The notes: generated by a model from the sequence alone, not told the origin. A stretch of 37,021 bases of DNA from Gammaproteobacteria bacterium (GCA_020847075.1 JADLCS010000006.1:1-37021); one strand, 5' to 3'; shown: positions 16,240 to 24,803, numbered from the stretch's first letter. Numbers and translations are program-made.

Positions 16240-18318
16240 TCAAGGCTGGGCATCGGTCCCTTCCCGGACCCGCAGGATGCGATCTCCCTGGAGATCGCGC
16301 AGGGTCTGGGTAGCGCCGCTGGGCCAGTGGATGGTCACCTTTTCCGCTTCCGCATGGCTGCCCAGGCCGAAATGCAGGCGTTGGAAGTTCTGCGCGATCC
16401 TGTGTATGCCGCCTCCCTGTATCCGCGTCTGGGTGACCCCGCCGGCCGTCAGGGTCACGACCGCCCCGATGCCGTCACGGTTGGAGCGAGTTCCCTCGAG
16501 GTCGATCTCGATCCAGTGATTGCCGTTACCGAGGTTGCGGAACAATTGATGCGGCCCATCCGCCACGAATGGGGAGGTGGGGTCCATCCCATTGGTGACG
16601 AACAGATCGAGGAATCCGTCACGATCGTAATCCGCGATCGCGACTACGTCACCGCGTCCGAGCGGACTGCCGGCGGCGCCGCCCGCTTCCGGGACCAGGG
16701 TGAAATTTCCCTTGCCGTCGTTTTCCAGCAGCCGGTTCGGCAGGTTCGCGACGGCCCCGGAGCAGACCAGATACAGATCGATATCCATGTCATTGTCGAA
16801 ATCGCCGGCGGCGACGGAATGGCACGCGGTATCCGCGCCCGCCTCCCCGGACAACTCCCGCCGCGTATATCCGTTTTCCCCGCGCATCAGCAGGGCATCG
16901 ACGCCGTGCTCGCGAAAGGGTTCGAAACCTTCCTGCCGCAGCCCGGTGATGGCGGTGGACGATTGCACGATGAGGTCGACGAAGAGTCCGTTCGAGATAT
17001 TGCTGAAGACCCAATCACCGGATTCGGCATCGAAGGTGATCGAGAAACCGCCCTTGCGGGAGACCTCCGGGGACGGCGTTCCGGCGATCATGGGATCATC
17101 GCTGGACAGCGAGAACGAACGCGACTCCGGGTGGGCACCCCGCGGCCCGACGTAGACGGTCGAAAGATCGATGAATGCGGGGAATATCCGCACATCCAGC
17201 CGTCCCGGGGCATGGAAGCGGAGGGTTCTGGCCGCCTCGTTCTTGTTGCTGGTCAGGGTCGCCTCGATCGAATCCGGGGCGGGTTGGATCACCTCGGACA
17301 ACAGCCATGGCCCGATCGTCAGGTAGATGTCGGGTTTGCCGTCGTTGTCGAAGTCCGCGATCGCCGCGTCGCTGATGTCGTCGAGCGGAGGGAACCCCAT
17401 GGTGGCCGTCATGTCCGTGAACGGCGCGTCATCGATCGAATAGACCCTGGTCGGAGACGACAGTAGAATCAGCGCGGCTTCCCGGTCGTTCAGCAGATTG
17501 GAGAGCTGGGCCGATTCCAGGTGCTTGTGCATATTGATCAGATTGATGTGCCCGAACTCGAAGTGCAGGGCATTGCGCGCCATGCCCAGATACTCGTCGC
17601 GGCGCGACCAGCGGTCATCCTTGAAGCCGAACGCCTTGTTCGCTTTTTCGAAGGTGTGGTCGTCCTTCTGGCGAAAGATCCATGAAGGCTCGCTGCCTCC
17701 GCCGAGCCGTGTATTGGCGACCACCAGATCGAGCCTGCCGTCCCGATCGGCATCGAGCCAGAGCGGGGTGCGGGCGAATCCCGTGGTGGCCAGCCCGTAT
17801 TTCTTCGCGCTTTCGACCAGACGTCCCCCCTCGTTCAGGAACAGATGATTGAGGCCGCATCCGAAGCAGAACGTGCCGTCTATGTTCTGCAGTGCCCCGA
17901 CGACCTCGATCAGATCCTGGTCGCCGTCGTTGTCGAAATCGGCCCAGGCCGCGCCGTGGGTGTCGGCATGGGGATTGGCGGCCCATACCTGGTCGATTAT
18001 GTTGGAAAACCGGCCGTCCTTCCGATTGAGATAGAGCGTCGGCTTGCTGTCGTGATTGCCCACCCACAGATCGGGCCACCCGTCGCCATCGAAGTCTCCC
18101 CACGAGGCTCCGTAGCTCTGTCCCGCGTGATCGATACCCGCCCGCGCGCTGACGTCCTCGAACTGAATGGCGGCGGGGAGCGGCGACGCCGCGATCAGGC
18201 ACAACAGCGCGGACAGCCGCGCGAGCCGGCCGGCCCAGGGGCGGGGGGGGGATCCGTTCAGCGGTTTTCTGTCCGTGGGAATCGAGTGTACGGCGGTGGT
18301 CACGGCGCGCATCGTCAT
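16240..18318 (-). CDS. CRTAC1 family secreted protein (FG-GAP/VCBS repeats plus ASPIC/UnbV domain)
   Basis: This 692-residue protein has a long basic N-terminus and a hydrophobic export segment (LSALLCLIAASPLPAA, about residues 35-50). It then carries integrin-alpha-like repeats with calcium-binding loops such as DFDGDGWPDLW, DFDNDGDQDL, DADRDGRLDL, DFDNDGKPDIY and DYDRDGFLDL. An intervening region of about 370-500 lacks such loops. The last 95 residues form an ASPIC/UnbV domain (NHWIEIDLEGTRSNRDG, then FGLGSHAEAEKVTIHWPSG). The family is secreted and probably folds as a beta-propeller; its bacterial role is not settled. The start overlaps the stop of the paralogous gene to the right (ATGA), so the two are co-translated. 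Downstream come 194 bases and then the giant sulfatase gene on the same strand. Confidence 0.88.
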   Translation of the reverse strand: MTMRAVTTAVHSIPTDRKPLNGSPPRPWAGRLARLSALLCLIAASPLPAAIQFEDVSARAGIDHAGQSYGASWGDFDGDGWPDLWVGNHDSKPTLYLNRKDGRFSNIIDQVWAANPHADTHGAAWADFDNDGDQDLIEVVGALQNIDGTFCFGCGLNHLFLNEGGRLVESAKKYGLATTGFARTPLWLDADRDGRLDLVVANTRLGGGSEPSWIFRQKDDHTFEKANKAFGFKDDRWSRRDEYLGMARNALHFEFGHINLINMHKHLESAQLSNLLNDREAALILLSSPTRVYSIDDAPFTDMTATMGFPPLDDISDAAIADFDNDGKPDIYLTIGPWLLSEVIQPAPDSIEATLTSNKNEAARTLRFHAPGRLDVRIFPAFIDLSTVYVGPRGAHPESRSFSLSSDDPMIAGTPSPEVSRKGGFSITFDAESGDWVFSNISNGLFVDLIVQSSTAITGLRQEGFEPFREHGVDALLMRGENGYTRRELSGEAGADTACHSVAAGDFDNDMDIDLYLVCSGAVANLPNRLLENDGKGNFTLVPEAGGAAGSPLGRGDVVAIADYDRDGFLDLFVTNGMDPTSPFVADGPHQLFRNLGNGNHWIEIDLEGTRSNRDGIGAVVTLTAGGVTQTRIQGGGIHRIAQNFQRLHFGLGSHAEAEKVTIHWPSGATQTLRDLQGDRILRVREGTDAQP

Positions 18319-20360
18319 CGGGTCTGTTCCGGTTCTGTGATCGAGAGTATCTGGTCGGGCCGGAGATTCCTCAGCTCCTGCACGATTCCGCTCGGCCAGC
18401 GGACGGACAGCCGGTCGATCGTTTCGTTGGCACCCAATCCGAAGTGGATGCGTGAGTGGTTCTGGGAGAAGCTGTGCATGCCGCCGCCCCGTATTCGCGT
18501 CTGGCGTTTGCCGCCAGCCTCCAGCGTGAGCAGGGCCCCGATGCCGTCACGGTTGGAACGGGTGCCGACGAGATCGATCTCGATCCAGTGGTTGCCATTG
18601 CCGAGATTGCGGAACAATTGATGCGGCCCATCGGCGAACGGCGGCGGACCGGCGCCGTTGGTCACGAACAGATCCAGGAATCCATCGCGGTCGTAATCGG
18701 CGACGCTGACCTGGTTTCCACGGCCGCGATCGCTGCCCGCCGCGCCGCCGGCCTGGGCGACCCGGGTGAAATTACCCCGGCCGTCGTTTTCGTAGAGGAT
18801 GTTGGGCTGGTTCTGCGTGGGGTCGGCGCAGACCAGGTACAGGTCGATATCCATGTCGTTGTCGAAGTCGCCGGCGGCGACCGAGCTACAGGCGGTGGGT
18901 TGCCCGGCCTCCGGGCCTTTCGTCACTGTGAAGCCCTTCCCGTCGTTGAGCAGGAGTCTGTTCTCGAGCCGGCCCTTCGAGGGTTTGAAACCCTCGGTTT
19001 CGATGGAGGAGATGGGTGCGGTCGAGGCGAGGAGATATCCGATCGCGGGACTGGAGCTCCTGAGCGTCCAGGTCTCCGTGTCCCGGCTGTAGTGGACGAA
19101 TATACCCTCGCCCGCGTCCGGCGGGGCGGCGCCCCCGATCGATTCATCGCCGGGCGAGAGGGTCAGCGCCGCTTCGGTCAGTTCGGATTGTCGGGCGCCC
19201 AGATACAGCGCCGGGCGTTTCGCGCGCGCGGGATCGGAGGGGTCCATCCAGGGCCGATGGATCTCGAGGGTGATCGACCCCGGGGTAACGAAAGAGACGG
19301 CGGAGGACTGGCCGGGCTTGTTGGCCAGGTTACCCTGCAGATGGGTCGCATCGGTCTGGACCACATCCGCCTCCCAGGGCTTGGCGCGCACCAGATACCA
19401 GTCGGGCCGTCCATCGCCATTCAGATCCTCGAGGATGGCGTCCTGCACGGAGCCGATATCGGGCGGCGCCATGTCTCCGCTGATATCCCGGAGGCCGGAA
19501 GCGGTTATCGAGTAGATCCGGGTGGGGCGCATATAGGTGATCAGTTCGGGGCGGCCGTCGCCCGTGAGATCGGCCAGTTGCGCGAATTCATCGGTCGATC
19601 TCACGGCGCCGGATTTTCCATAACCCAGGGTCGCGGCGTAACCCCTGAGGCGGTCCATGATGCGCTCGAGTAACGATGGTTTGCCTCGCGGAAATCCCAG
19701 GGGTTCATTGGCGGGCGAGAATCCGGCGGGTGTTTGCAGGAAGATCGCCGAGGGCGCCTCCGCGCGCGCATGGTTCATCAGCAGGAGATCGAGCTTCCCA
19801 TCCTGGTCGATGTCCAGCCAGAGCGGTGTCCTCCCCCGGCCGAGAGGGTAATCGGCGCCGTATTTTGCGGCCAGGTTGGTCAGCCTTCCGTTTTCATTGA
19901 TGAACAACCGGTTCGCGCTGGCCCCTCTTCCCGCCCCACCCCCGGTGACCACGATCAGATCCTGGTCGCCGTCATTGTCGAAGTCGGCCCAGGCCGCGCC
20001 ATGGAAATCGGGGGCCGCGGCGGCGGCCAGGTGTCTTCCATTCGGCCCGAGGAAGTTCTCTCCGGCGTCATCGACGAGGATCTCCGCTGCCGCCTCCGTG
20101 AATGTGCCATCGTGCCGATTGAGATAGAGCGACGGCGGAGTCCCATGGTGATTGGAGACCCAGAGGTCCGGCCATCCGTCACCGTCGAAATCGCCCCAGG
20201 ACGAGCCGGCGGAGGGGCCGGCGAAATGCAGGCCGGCGGCGGGCGATGTCTCTTCGAACCGGATGTCGGCCAGCGTGGCAGTGGGGATCGCGCCTGCCAA
20301 GATCAGCCATGCGAGGCCGCGATGCCTGCCCGGACGCAGGGGATTTCGAAATATGCGCAT
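18315..20360 (-). CDS. CRTAC1 family secreted protein (FG-GAP/VCBS repeats plus ASPIC/UnbV domain), paralogue
   Basis: This 681-residue paralogue is the first gene of a two-gene operon. The ATG at 20360 begins a clean signal peptide (basic MRIFRNPLRPGRHR, then LAWLILAGAIPTATLA). The open frame extends to a GTG at 20420, but a candidate promoter lies inside that extension. Calcium loops include DFDGDGWPDLW, DFDNDGDQDL, DIDQDGKLDL, DFDNDMDIDLY and DYDRDGFLDL. The ASPIC/UnbV domain covers about 585-680 (NHWIEIDLVGTRSNRDG, RIHFGLG). It shares a central region with its neighbour (LSPGDESIGG aligning with LSSDDPMIAG, then a segment ending in EGFKP or EGFEP). Co-expression of two related propeller-like proteins suggests a complex or two versions of one surface function. 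Confidence 0.88.
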   Translation of the reverse strand: MRIFRNPLRPGRHRGLAWLILAGAIPTATLADIRFEETSPAAGLHFAGPSAGSSWGDFDGDGWPDLWVSNHHGTPPSLYLNRHDGTFTEAAAEILVDDAGENFLGPNGRHLAAAAAPDFHGAAWADFDNDGDQDLIVVTGGGAGRGASANRLFINENGRLTNLAAKYGADYPLGRGRTPLWLDIDQDGKLDLLLMNHARAEAPSAIFLQTPAGFSPANEPLGFPRGKPSLLERIMDRLRGYAATLGYGKSGAVRSTDEFAQLADLTGDGRPELITYMRPTRIYSITASGLRDISGDMAPPDIGSVQDAILEDLNGDGRPDWYLVRAKPWEADVVQTDATHLQGNLANKPGQSSAVSFVTPGSITLEIHRPWMDPSDPARAKRPALYLGARQSELTEAALTLSPGDESIGGAAPPDAGEGIFVHYSRDTETWTLRSSSPAIGYLLASTAPISSIETEGFKPSKGRLENRLLLNDGKGFTVTKGPEAGQPTACSSVAAGDFDNDMDIDLYLVCADPTQNQPNILYENDGRGNFTRVAQAGGAAGSDRGRGNQVSVADYDRDGFLDLFVTNGAGPPPFADGPHQLFRNLGNGNHWIEIDLVGTRSNRDGIGALLTLEAGGKRQTRIRGGGMHSFSQNHSRIHFGLGANETIDRLSVRWPSGIVQELRNLRPDQILSITEPEQTR

Positions 20361-20365
20361 GCCGC

Positions 20366-20394
20366 TTGTTCTTTGTGCGAGGCGATAGTTTAAT
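20366..20394 (+). promoter_or_regulatory. Weak candidate sigma-70 promoter toward the GT2 gene
   Basis: TTGTTC (20366-20371), a 17-base spacer and TTTAAT (20389-20394) lie on the plus strand. The -10 is one mismatch from consensus but the -35 is poor. It would give a leader of about 200 bases before 20601 and overlaps the minus-strand candidate for the CRTAC1 pair. Confidence 0.28.
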
Positions 20395-20417
20395 ACGGGA
20401 CGGGAAAGCTTGTACAA
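20390..20417 (-). promoter_or_regulatory. Candidate sigma-70 promoter for the CRTAC1 gene pair
   Basis: On the minus strand TTGTAC (20417-20412), a 16-base spacer and TATTAA (20395-20390) resemble a sigma-70 promoter. Transcription would begin near 20383, about 23 bases before the ATG at 20360. This supports that start over the longer GTG reading. Confidence 0.4.
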
Positions 20418-20566
20418 CACTATGCGTCATTATCGACCTCCTCGCGGCGAACGTACAGCATTCGCCCTTCATTCTCGTGGAATGCCGGTCTTCCAGGCGG
20501 TCCCCGCGGCCGGCGTCCCGGGGTGGCGCGCGGTAATGTCACCCGCGATCCGTGTCGCCGCCTCGT

Positions 20567-20584
20567 GGCCGATCCGGATCGGCC
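20567..20584. repeat. Perfect 18-bp palindrome upstream of the GT2 start
   Basis: GGCCGATCCGGATCGGCC is fully self-complementary and ends 16 bases before the ATG at 20601, just before the G-rich ribosome-binding region. It could be an operator or form a small hairpin next to the start. GATC-rich words are common in this DNA, so chance is possible. Confidence 0.4.
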
Positions 20585-20600
20585 GTGTTCCGGGGGGACG

Positions 20601-21587
20601 ATGAGCCGGAATTACCCACCGGTCAGCATCGTCACGCCCGTGTATAACGGCGAGGCCTACCTGGCACAATGCATTGAGAGCGTGCTCGGGCAGACCTATC
20701 GCGAGTGGGAATACGTCATCGTCAACAACTGCAGCACCGACGGCACCCTCGCGATCGCCGAACGCTATGCGGAGCGGGATCCGCGCATCAGGATCCACAA
20801 CACCCAGCAGCTGCTGTCGGCGGTGGAGAACCATAATTTCGCCGTGGGCAGGATGGACCCCGGGAGTGTGTACTGCAAGATCCTTCATGCCGACGACTGG
20901 CTGTTTCCCGAATGCCTGGAGCGTATGGTGAACGTGGCGGTCGCGCATGGATCGGTGGGCATCGTGGGTTCCTATAATCTGGTCGGCAAGACGGTGCGCT
21001 GCGATGGGTTGCCGTATCCGGGCACGATGATTCCGGGACGGGAGGCGGCGCGTCTGGCCCTGTTGGGAAAGGCCTATCCCTTCTACTCTCCCAGCTCGAC
21101 CATGATCCGGGCGGACTTGGTGCGCGCCCGGGACCCGTTCTACGATCCGGCCAAGATGCATGCGGATGTCGAGCTGATGTACGACCTGCTCCGAGGGCAC
21201 GACTTCGGTTTCGTGCATCAGGTGTTGACCTACGTGCGGGAGCACGCCGCCTCGGAGACCGCGCGATCCGCTCAGCCGCTGAACCGGATCCTATGGTCCA
21301 ATTTCGATCTGTTGACGAGATACGGTCCTGTATTTCTCGATGCGGCGGAACTGAAGACCAGGATCCGGGCGTACCAGGGAAACTACTACAGGTTCCTGAG
21401 CCGGAGCGTATGGGAGTTCCGCGGGCGTGAATTCTGGCGCTATCACGCGCATGGCCTGCGCTCCCTCGGGTATCCGATTAATCCCCTGCGCTTGCTGGGG
21501 GGCGCGCTGGGGCAGGCCATCTGCCGTCCCCGGGATACCGCGGCGCGGCTGTTGCGCGGTCTGGGCGTCGTCGGCGCCGAGCGCTGA
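20601..21587 (+). CDS. Glycosyltransferase family 2
   Basis: This 328-residue cytoplasmic or membrane-peripheral GT-A glycosyltransferase transfers a sugar from a nucleotide donor to a growing glycan. Family features are VSIVTPVYNGEAYLAQCIES at residues 8-27, QTYREWEYVIVNNCSTDGT for nucleotide binding, and HADDW near residue 97 in place of the DxD motif. No clear transmembrane helix is seen, so it is not a processive synthase. The ATG at 20601 follows GGGGGG at about 4 bases; an in-frame extension to 20523 would add 26 unlike residues. It stands alone on the plus strand, diverging from the CRTAC1 pair and converging on a sulfotransferase gene 8 bases away. Donor and acceptor are unknown. Confidence 0.9.
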   Translation: MSRNYPPVSIVTPVYNGEAYLAQCIESVLGQTYREWEYVIVNNCSTDGTLAIAERYAERDPRIRIHNTQQLLSAVENHNFAVGRMDPGSVYCKILHADDWLFPECLERMVNVAVAHGSVGIVGSYNLVGKTVRCDGLPYPGTMIPGREAARLALLGKAYPFYSPSSTMIRADLVRARDPFYDPAKMHADVELMYDLLRGHDFGFVHQVLTYVREHAASETARSAQPLNRILWSNFDLLTRYGPVFLDAAELKTRIRAYQGNYYRFLSRSVWEFRGREFWRYHAHGLRSLGYPINPLRLLGGALGQAICRPRDTAARLLRGLGVVGAER

Positions 21588-21595
21588 TCGCGATA

Positions 21596-22570
21596 TCAGG
21601 CGGTCGAGGCCCGGGCGGGGTGGCCGGTATCCCAGTCGGCGTCGGAATAAAATTCGCGCGCGACCTCTTCGACGTAGCCCCGGATCCTCGCAACCTCCTC
21701 GGCGGATAGCCGGTGTTTCCAACTGGAGATGTTCTGCTGGCTGTCGAGCTTGAGCGTTTTTTCCGTACCCGACGCCCGTTCGGGATTGGATTTTCCGGTG
21801 TGTTCGGCGATCACAGAGCGGGCATGTTCGGAGTATGGCAGTCCGAGTTTCCCGTACAGATCCGCGAAGGCGCGCGTGGGGTCCAGGGAAATGTCCTCAT
21901 GGCGCAAGAAGATCCAGTCGGGGTGCCGCGTTCTGTAGAGGGAGATGACATGGTGATGCATCGCCCACGCCAGCGACGCGCGCTCGATCAGATCGTATTC
22001 ACCGCGGCTCATCTCCCTGATCCGCGATTCGAAGGGACCGAGAAGGTCCCTCATCAGCAGGGCCTGGGGCAGGGCCCATTTCTCGGGGTGGGAGGCCCAG
22101 CCCAGTCGTTTCATGCTCGCCACGAAGGCGGCCGGATGGCGGATCATTACGATACAGTGCATGTCGAAATGAGCGGTCAGCCATTCGGCCGACATCAGGG
22201 CGATGGGATCTTTGATCAGCGGCCGACCGCCGCCGCGCCGCAGCCCGCGGGAGGCGCTCAGGTTGCGCGCCACTTTCAGCAGGTCGCGCGGTGAGCGCGC
22301 GGCGCGCAATCCATGCCTCCAGTCGTATCGCCCTTCGATCAACCGTTGTGCCGCGGCGTGGTAGGCGGCGCCGTTCTCTTCGCAGATATGGATGAAGTAA
22401 TGGGGTATCTTGAGTCCGTAGATCTCCTCGCTCGCCTTGACGATCGGATTGAAGGGTTCATGCATGTAGTACAGCGCGGGATCGATGGTGAGCATGCGTC
22501 CGACCCAGGTTGTCCCGGAGCGGGGGGCGCCGGTGACCAGGACGGGCTTGATCGTTGCAGTGGTATTCAT
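21596..22570 (-). CDS. Sulfotransferase family protein, third of four
   Basis: This is a 324-residue soluble sulfotransferase. VLVTGAPRSGTTWVGRML (about residues 10-27) is the 5'-phosphosulfate loop and CIVMIRHPAAFVASMKRLGW near 138-157 is the 3'-phosphate site. The C-terminal third carries basic residues and WKHRLSAEEVARI, as in Sulfotransfer_1/3 proteins. The ATG at 22570 follows GGATGACAC, a weak ribosome-binding site. A strong sigma-54-like element lies 43-58 bases upstream, so this enzyme may be regulated apart from the first two sulfotransferases. It is convergent with the GT2 gene and divergent from the lipoprotein-like CRTAC1 gene. Its acceptor is probably a carbohydrate, given the context. 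Confidence 0.87.
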   Translation of the reverse strand: MNTTATIKPVLVTGAPRSGTTWVGRMLTIDPALYYMHEPFNPIVKASEEIYGLKIPHYFIHICEENGAAYHAAAQRLIEGRYDWRHGLRAARSPRDLLKVARNLSASRGLRRGGGRPLIKDPIALMSAEWLTAHFDMHCIVMIRHPAAFVASMKRLGWASHPEKWALPQALLMRDLLGPFESRIREMSRGEYDLIERASLAWAMHHHVISLYRTRHPDWIFLRHEDISLDPTRAFADLYGKLGLPYSEHARSVIAEHTGKSNPERASGTEKTLKLDSQQNISSWKHRLSAEEVARIRGYVEEVAREFYSDADWDTGHPARASTA

Positions 22571-22612
22571 GTGTCATCCATAGTGTGCGGGCGTGGATCG
22601 GTTCTACCTTCA

Positions 22613-22628
22613 AGCAAATCGTATGCCA
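22613..22628 (-). promoter_or_regulatory. Candidate sigma-54 (RpoN) promoter for the third sulfotransferase
   Basis: The minus strand reads TGGCATACGATTTGCT, which matches TGGCAC-N5-TTGCW at 10 of 11 fixed positions and has the required GG-N10-GC spacing. Transcription would begin near 22602, about 32 bases before the ATG at 22570. Sigma-54 promoters need an enhancer-binding activator; none is encoded in the window. Confidence 0.6.
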
Positions 22629-22720
22629 CGGTCTCTTCCGGTGGGGATTCCGAAGACGCGGTGGCGGAGCGCCGGGATCCCAGTATAAACTTGCCCGCCA
22701 TGTAAACGCACCGTGGCTGT

Positions 22721-22747
22721 CCGCCGGCATGCCTGGCATGCCGGCGG
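22721..22747. repeat. Perfect 27-base inverted repeat (13-bp arms, one central base)
   Basis: CCGCCGGCATGCC at 22721-22733 is the exact reverse complement of GGCATGCCGGCGG at 22735-22747, around a single T. It lies in the divergent spacer between the third sulfotransferase and the third CRTAC1-like gene. No T-tract follows on either strand, so it looks more like an operator or a cruciform-capable site than a terminator. Confidence 0.7.
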
Positions 22748-22838
22748 TGAGATGGCGGATAATGATACTCTCATGACAGCGACCGAATATCCCGATCCGG
22801 ACGACCGCGACTGCCAGTCCTCGCATGAAGGGAGTCGC

Positions 22839-24803
22839 GTGCCCGTGCGCGACCGGTGGGAGAACGGCCCGTGGTCGCGGGGCCGCGTGCTCGCGTTGGG
22901 AGGGGTGCTCGCCATGATCTCCGCATGCTCCCCCTCGTTACAGGGAGGAGACGGGTTCACGCGCGAACCCCTGGCGGTCGCCGATTACGGCATTTTCGAT
23001 CTCGGTGTCGCCGATATCAACGATGATGGCCGGCTGGATATCTTTACCTCGAACCATTCCGGTCCGCAGAGCATGCTATTGAATCAGGGGGGCGGGGTCT
23101 TCATCGATGGATTCTCGAACCTGAAGCTGGATCAGGACGCCAAGTTTCCCGGTCTGGCCGTCGTCGCGCGGGAGCCGGCGATAGATCGTCCGGGACTGTT
23201 CATCAACTGGCGGGGTCCGAAGATCGTGGTCCGCACGCACGCCCTCGATCGATTCGGTGGCGTGGTGTCGGGGACGATGCAGTTTCTCGAGCCGGAGAAG
23301 CTGGTCATCGAGGAAAAAAAGAACTTCGACGTATCGATCGAATCCGCCCCCGCCGCGAACGGCATGTCCGACACGGTGATCCGGTTCACGGGACGGGGCG
23401 ATGGTTATTTCGCCTTCAAACCGAACATTCATGCCCAGTCCATCCGATTCCGGATCGACCCGGGGCTTTCCGCGCCGGACATCCACGTCGGTCCCGGGTA
23501 CGCGTCGCCGGCGGCCAATGAATTCTCCATGGATATGCGGGATCGCCATGGCATGGCTTGGGCCGACTATAACGGCGACGGCCGCACGGATATTTTTGTC
23601 ACGCGTGGCGGCCAGAGCGGCATGATGTGGATGATGCCGGGAGATTACTGGGACGAATTGCTGGTCCGGCGTCAGGAAGGTTTCGAGGATATGGGAAGGC
23701 CGCTGGGCCTGGTCAAGCACGGGTGTTCCGGCCGGCAGGCCGCCTGGGTCGATTTCGACAACGATAACCGCCTGGACCTTTATATCGTCTGTGGCAGGGG
23801 GTTCCAGCGCCAGCTCAATCAACTGTACCGGCAGAAGGAGGACGGCGCCTTCGTCGATGTCGCCGCCGCCGTCGGCCTCGACATCGCCGATGACGGTATT
23901 TTCGAATGGATAGACGTCGATAGCGATGGGGATCTGGACCTGTTCTGGGTCGATCGCGATGCCTATCGTCTGTACCTCAATGAACAGGGGCGGTTTTCCC
24001 CGCTCGAGATCGGGCCCAATCCGGCAAAGCGGATCCCCGCCCGGCTCGCGCCCGCCGATTTCGACGGCGATGGGGATATCGATGTGTTCGCCGTTTCCCA
24101 GGGCGGCAACGCGTTCTTCATCAACCAGAGCGGAACGTACGTCGCGGCCGATCTGAAGCAGTGGGGGTTGCCGCGAAAGGGCATGGCCGCCAACTGGGTC
24201 GATTATGACAACGACGGGCGCGATGAACTGCATCTGATTCCGGGCGGGCTTTATCGCCAGGAGGGCGGTGCGTTCCATGCCATCGGCGGGCCGGATGTCC
24301 GGATCCGGGAGCGGCTGTCTCCGGTCGACCTGACCGGCGCCCGGGTCTCCTGGTTCGATGCCGATGGCGACGGGGTGCGCGACGTCGTCATGGCCATGAA
24401 CTACGTGATCAAGAAACGGAAATGGACCGAATGGTATGCCGGTCCGTCCGGTCTGCGGGCGCGGCTCGGCGGGCTCAAGGATTATTGGGATGTCGCCTAT
24501 TTCCACGGCGGCCCCGCGACTGCGAATCACTGGCTGCAGGTGCAACTCGTCGGGCCGGCCGGCAACCGTCCGGCCATCGGCGCGCGGGTGACGGTGTCCA
24601 CGCCGCGGTCCACGCAGACGCGGCAGGTCGGCGCCGCGGAAGGGTCGCGTTACTCACAGGGCCACTACCGCCTGTATTTCGGGCTGGGCGACGCCGCGCG
24701 GGCCGATAAGATCGAGGTGCGCTGGCCCGACGGCCGCCTGCAGGAAATACGGGATCCGCAGGTGGATCGCCTGCTCGTGGTGAACCGGGAAACCGACCAC
24801 TAG
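22839..24803 (+). CDS. CRTAC1-like FG-GAP/VCBS repeat protein, probable lipoprotein
   Basis: From the GTG at 22839 this is a 654-residue protein. That start follows AAGGGAG and puts Cys30 at the end of a lipoprotein-like signal (LALGGVLAMISAC). In-frame ATGs at 22752 and 22773 would leave an unusually long leader. Repeats with calcium loops run through the protein: DINDDGRLDIF, DYNGDGRTDIF, DFDNDNRLDLY, DVDSDGDLDLF, DFDGDGDIDVF and DYDNDGRDEL. The C-terminus from about residue 563 (NHWLQVQLVGPAGNRP, then FGLGDAARADKIEVRWPDG) is an ASPIC/UnbV domain. It is the third member of this family here but is more distant from the other two. Membrane anchoring would separate it from its secreted paralogues. 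Function unknown; surface adhesion or matrix binding is plausible. Confidence 0.85.
   Translation: MPVRDRWENGPWSRGRVLALGGVLAMISACSPSLQGGDGFTREPLAVADYGIFDLGVADINDDGRLDIFTSNHSGPQSMLLNQGGGVFIDGFSNLKLDQDAKFPGLAVVAREPAIDRPGLFINWRGPKIVVRTHALDRFGGVVSGTMQFLEPEKLVIEEKKNFDVSIESAPAANGMSDTVIRFTGRGDGYFAFKPNIHAQSIRFRIDPGLSAPDIHVGPGYASPAANEFSMDMRDRHGMAWADYNGDGRTDIFVTRGGQSGMMWMMPGDYWDELLVRRQEGFEDMGRPLGLVKHGCSGRQAAWVDFDNDNRLDLYIVCGRGFQRQLNQLYRQKEDGAFVDVAAAVGLDIADDGIFEWIDVDSDGDLDLFWVDRDAYRLYLNEQGRFSPLEIGPNPAKRIPARLAPADFDGDGDIDVFAVSQGGNAFFINQSGTYVAADLKQWGLPRKGMAANWVDYDNDGRDELHLIPGGLYRQEGGAFHAIGGPDVRIRERLSPVDLTGARVSWFDADGDGVRDVVMAMNYVIKKRKWTEWYAGPSGLRARLGGLKDYWDVAYFHGGPATANHWLQVQLVGPAGNRPAIGARVTVSTPRSTQTRQVGAAEGSRYSQGHYRLYFGLGDAARADKIEVRWPDGRLQEIRDPQVDRLLVVNRETDH

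Noticed and set aside
16075-17466. 463-residue open frame on the plus strand
   Set aside because: It lies opposite the CRTAC1 gene, whose calcium loops and ASPIC/UnbV domain clearly identify the minus strand as coding.
22714-22729. TGGC with GG-N10-GC spacing upstream of the third CRTAC1-like gene as a sigma-54 promoter
   Set aside because: The -12 box is CGGCA rather than TTGCA, and the match overlaps a palindrome that explains part of it.
23076-24545. 489-residue open frame on the minus strand
   Set aside because: It is antisense to the third CRTAC1-like gene, with no recognisable domain.
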